This document shows, in pieces, positions 13,646-14,328 of a stretch of DNA of 14,328 nt. How positions within the stretch are numbered: position 1 is the stretch's first letter; each line of letters starts with the position of its first letter. The notes under the pieces are model-generated. The model saw only the letters and a program-made list of their open reading frames with translations, searched no databases and was not told where the DNA came from. Source of the stretch: UBA7803 sp036381275 (GTDB lineage: Bacteria; Pseudomonadota; Gammaproteobacteria; Pseudomonadales; Azotimanducaceae); assembly GCA_036381275.1 (NCBI GenBank), contig DASVDC010000117.1:1-14328 (forward strand), given 5' to 3'. A program made the translations under genes and the position numbers.

Positions 13646-14314
13646 TTGCTGACAGCGTTGCGGTTGCTGACACGACTCCAGCGACTTTGCAACGTTCGTC
13701 TCCTGGCTACGCTGCTACTGCTTACCGCTATTCCGGCTGCTCACGCAGAGCAGGCTGTCTCGAGACACAGCCTGACGCTCTATCACGGCCACGGTGTCGA
13801 CGAGGACCTGCTGGAGTTGCCCGGCGACCTGGTGCGCGGATCGGTGGAGTGGGACGAAAGCTACTTCACCGCATTGGGCTATCGATATGGCACAATAACG
13901 CCGCGTCCGCTGGCTCGTTTGTTCGACTGGGTGCACATGGGGGACGCGACGACCGGCATCGAGCTCGTCGCTGTCAAGCACCGGGGTCTGCAGAGCAACT
14001 GGGAGGCGGATTTTGCGTACGCGATTCGCTCGCCGTACGCGGCGCTGGGACCGGTGTGTGTGCGCTTCGGTTTCAGCTTGGGGGTTTCCTATGCCTTCGG
14101 GACGCCGAGCTACGAAGACGGCCCGGTGGATGATCCGGAGGAGCGGTATAGGTTTCAGAACTACAACGCTTATGAATTGGAATGGGGACTTTCCAGGTTT
14201 CCGCGCGTGAGTCTGGTGACGCGGGTGCATCACCGGTCGGGGGTTTATGGGTTGATTGCACCGCGGAGGGTGGGGTCGAACTTTATCAGCCTTGGCCTGA
14301 GGGGCTATCCGTGA
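13646..14314 (+). CDS. Secreted, probable outer-membrane beta-barrel protein
   Basis: From TTG at 13646 this is 222 residues. A signal peptide is clear: a basic start, the hydrophobic run VRLLATLLLLTAIPAAHA, and an AxA cleavage site after residue 34. The mature part (about 188 residues) is rich in alternating polar/aromatic strands, such as YFTALGYRYG, TGIELVAVKH, CVRFGFSLGVSYAFG, YELEWGLS and NFISLGLRGYP, as expected for a small outer-membrane barrel. Near the end is VTRVHHRSGVYGL (190-202); its H-x-S pattern recalls the active site of the lipid A 3-O-deacylase PagL, and the size is similar. The surrounding residues differ, so this is a suggestion only. A downstream gene overlaps the stop codon, indicating an operon that continues beyond the window. 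Confidence 0.72.
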   Translation: MLTALRLLTRLQRLCNVRLLATLLLLTAIPAAHAEQAVSRHSLTLYHGHGVDEDLLELPGDLVRGSVEWDESYFTALGYRYGTITPRPLARLFDWVHMGDATTGIELVAVKHRGLQSNWEADFAYAIRSPYAALGPVCVRFGFSLGVSYAFGTPSYEDGPVDDPEERYRFQNYNAYELEWGLSRFPRVSLVTRVHHRSGVYGLIAPRRVGSNFISLGLRGYP

Positions 14315-14328
14315 AATCGAAGGGCGGA
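14311..14328 (+). CDS. First codons of a downstream gene (partial)
   Basis: GTG at 14311 overlaps the TGA of the preceding gene by 4 bases (GTGA) and opens a frame reading MKSKGG to the window edge. GAGGGG (14299-14304) lies 6 bases upstream as Shine-Dalgarno. The arrangement is typical of translational coupling, but only six codons are visible, so the product cannot be named. Confidence 0.45.

Noticed and set aside
13494..13673. N-terminal extension of the ParB-like protein to 13673
   Set aside because: It would cover the whole divergent control region and overlap the start of the 13646 gene; residues show no domain.

Overview
The window is dense, very GC-rich bacterial chromosome, clearly above 65% G+C by eye. 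It is punctuated by copies of one short palindromic repeat that begins TGTGGGAGCGG and ends GGCCGCGAA. Repeats of this style (REP/REPIN elements), an AsmA-family protein and signal-bearing envelope proteins point to a high-GC member of the Pseudomonadota, most likely a gammaproteobacterium. That placement is inference. No rRNA, tRNA, CRISPR array, insertion sequence or phage gene was seen.

Layout. 1-336: no convincing gene. 337-5049 (+): three envelope-directed genes, namely a secreted DUF4185-type propeller protein, an AsmA-family protein, and a multi-pass membrane protein of the DUF2723 / GT-C glycosyltransferase type, the last two overlapping by 11 bp. A REPIN forms the convergent boundary, followed by a minus-strand AttH/CrtC-like protein (5021-6118). 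Then on the plus strand come a small unknown protein (6158-6514), a stand-alone biotin carboxylase (6527-7843), a small four-helix membrane protein (8018-8443), a five-helix cytochrome b-like protein (8536-9165) translationally coupled to an ECF41-type sigma factor (9158-10048), a block of REP-derived repeats (10050-10260), a crotonase-family enzyme (10300-11103) and an acyl-CoA carboxylase carboxyltransferase (11155-12708). The right end has a minus-strand protein with a ParB/sulfiredoxin-like motif (12723-13493), an operator-like cluster of half-sites, a secreted probable outer-membrane beta-barrel protein (13646-14314), and the first codons of another gene overlapping it by 4 bp.

How the genes may work together. 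Biotin carboxylase, crotonase and carboxyltransferase suggest an acyl-CoA carboxylation/catabolism locus, but no biotin carrier protein is present and unrelated genes separate the parts. The most striking unit is 8478-10048. A TGTCACA-N16-CGTC promoter, matching the ECF41 consensus as I recall it, sits just upstream of a cytochrome b-like gene fused by overlap to the ECF41 sigma-factor gene. This predicts an autoregulated module in which a putative four-histidine (possibly di-heme) membrane cytochrome replaces the usual ECF41 partner (carboxymuconolactone decarboxylase, oxidoreductase or epimerase).
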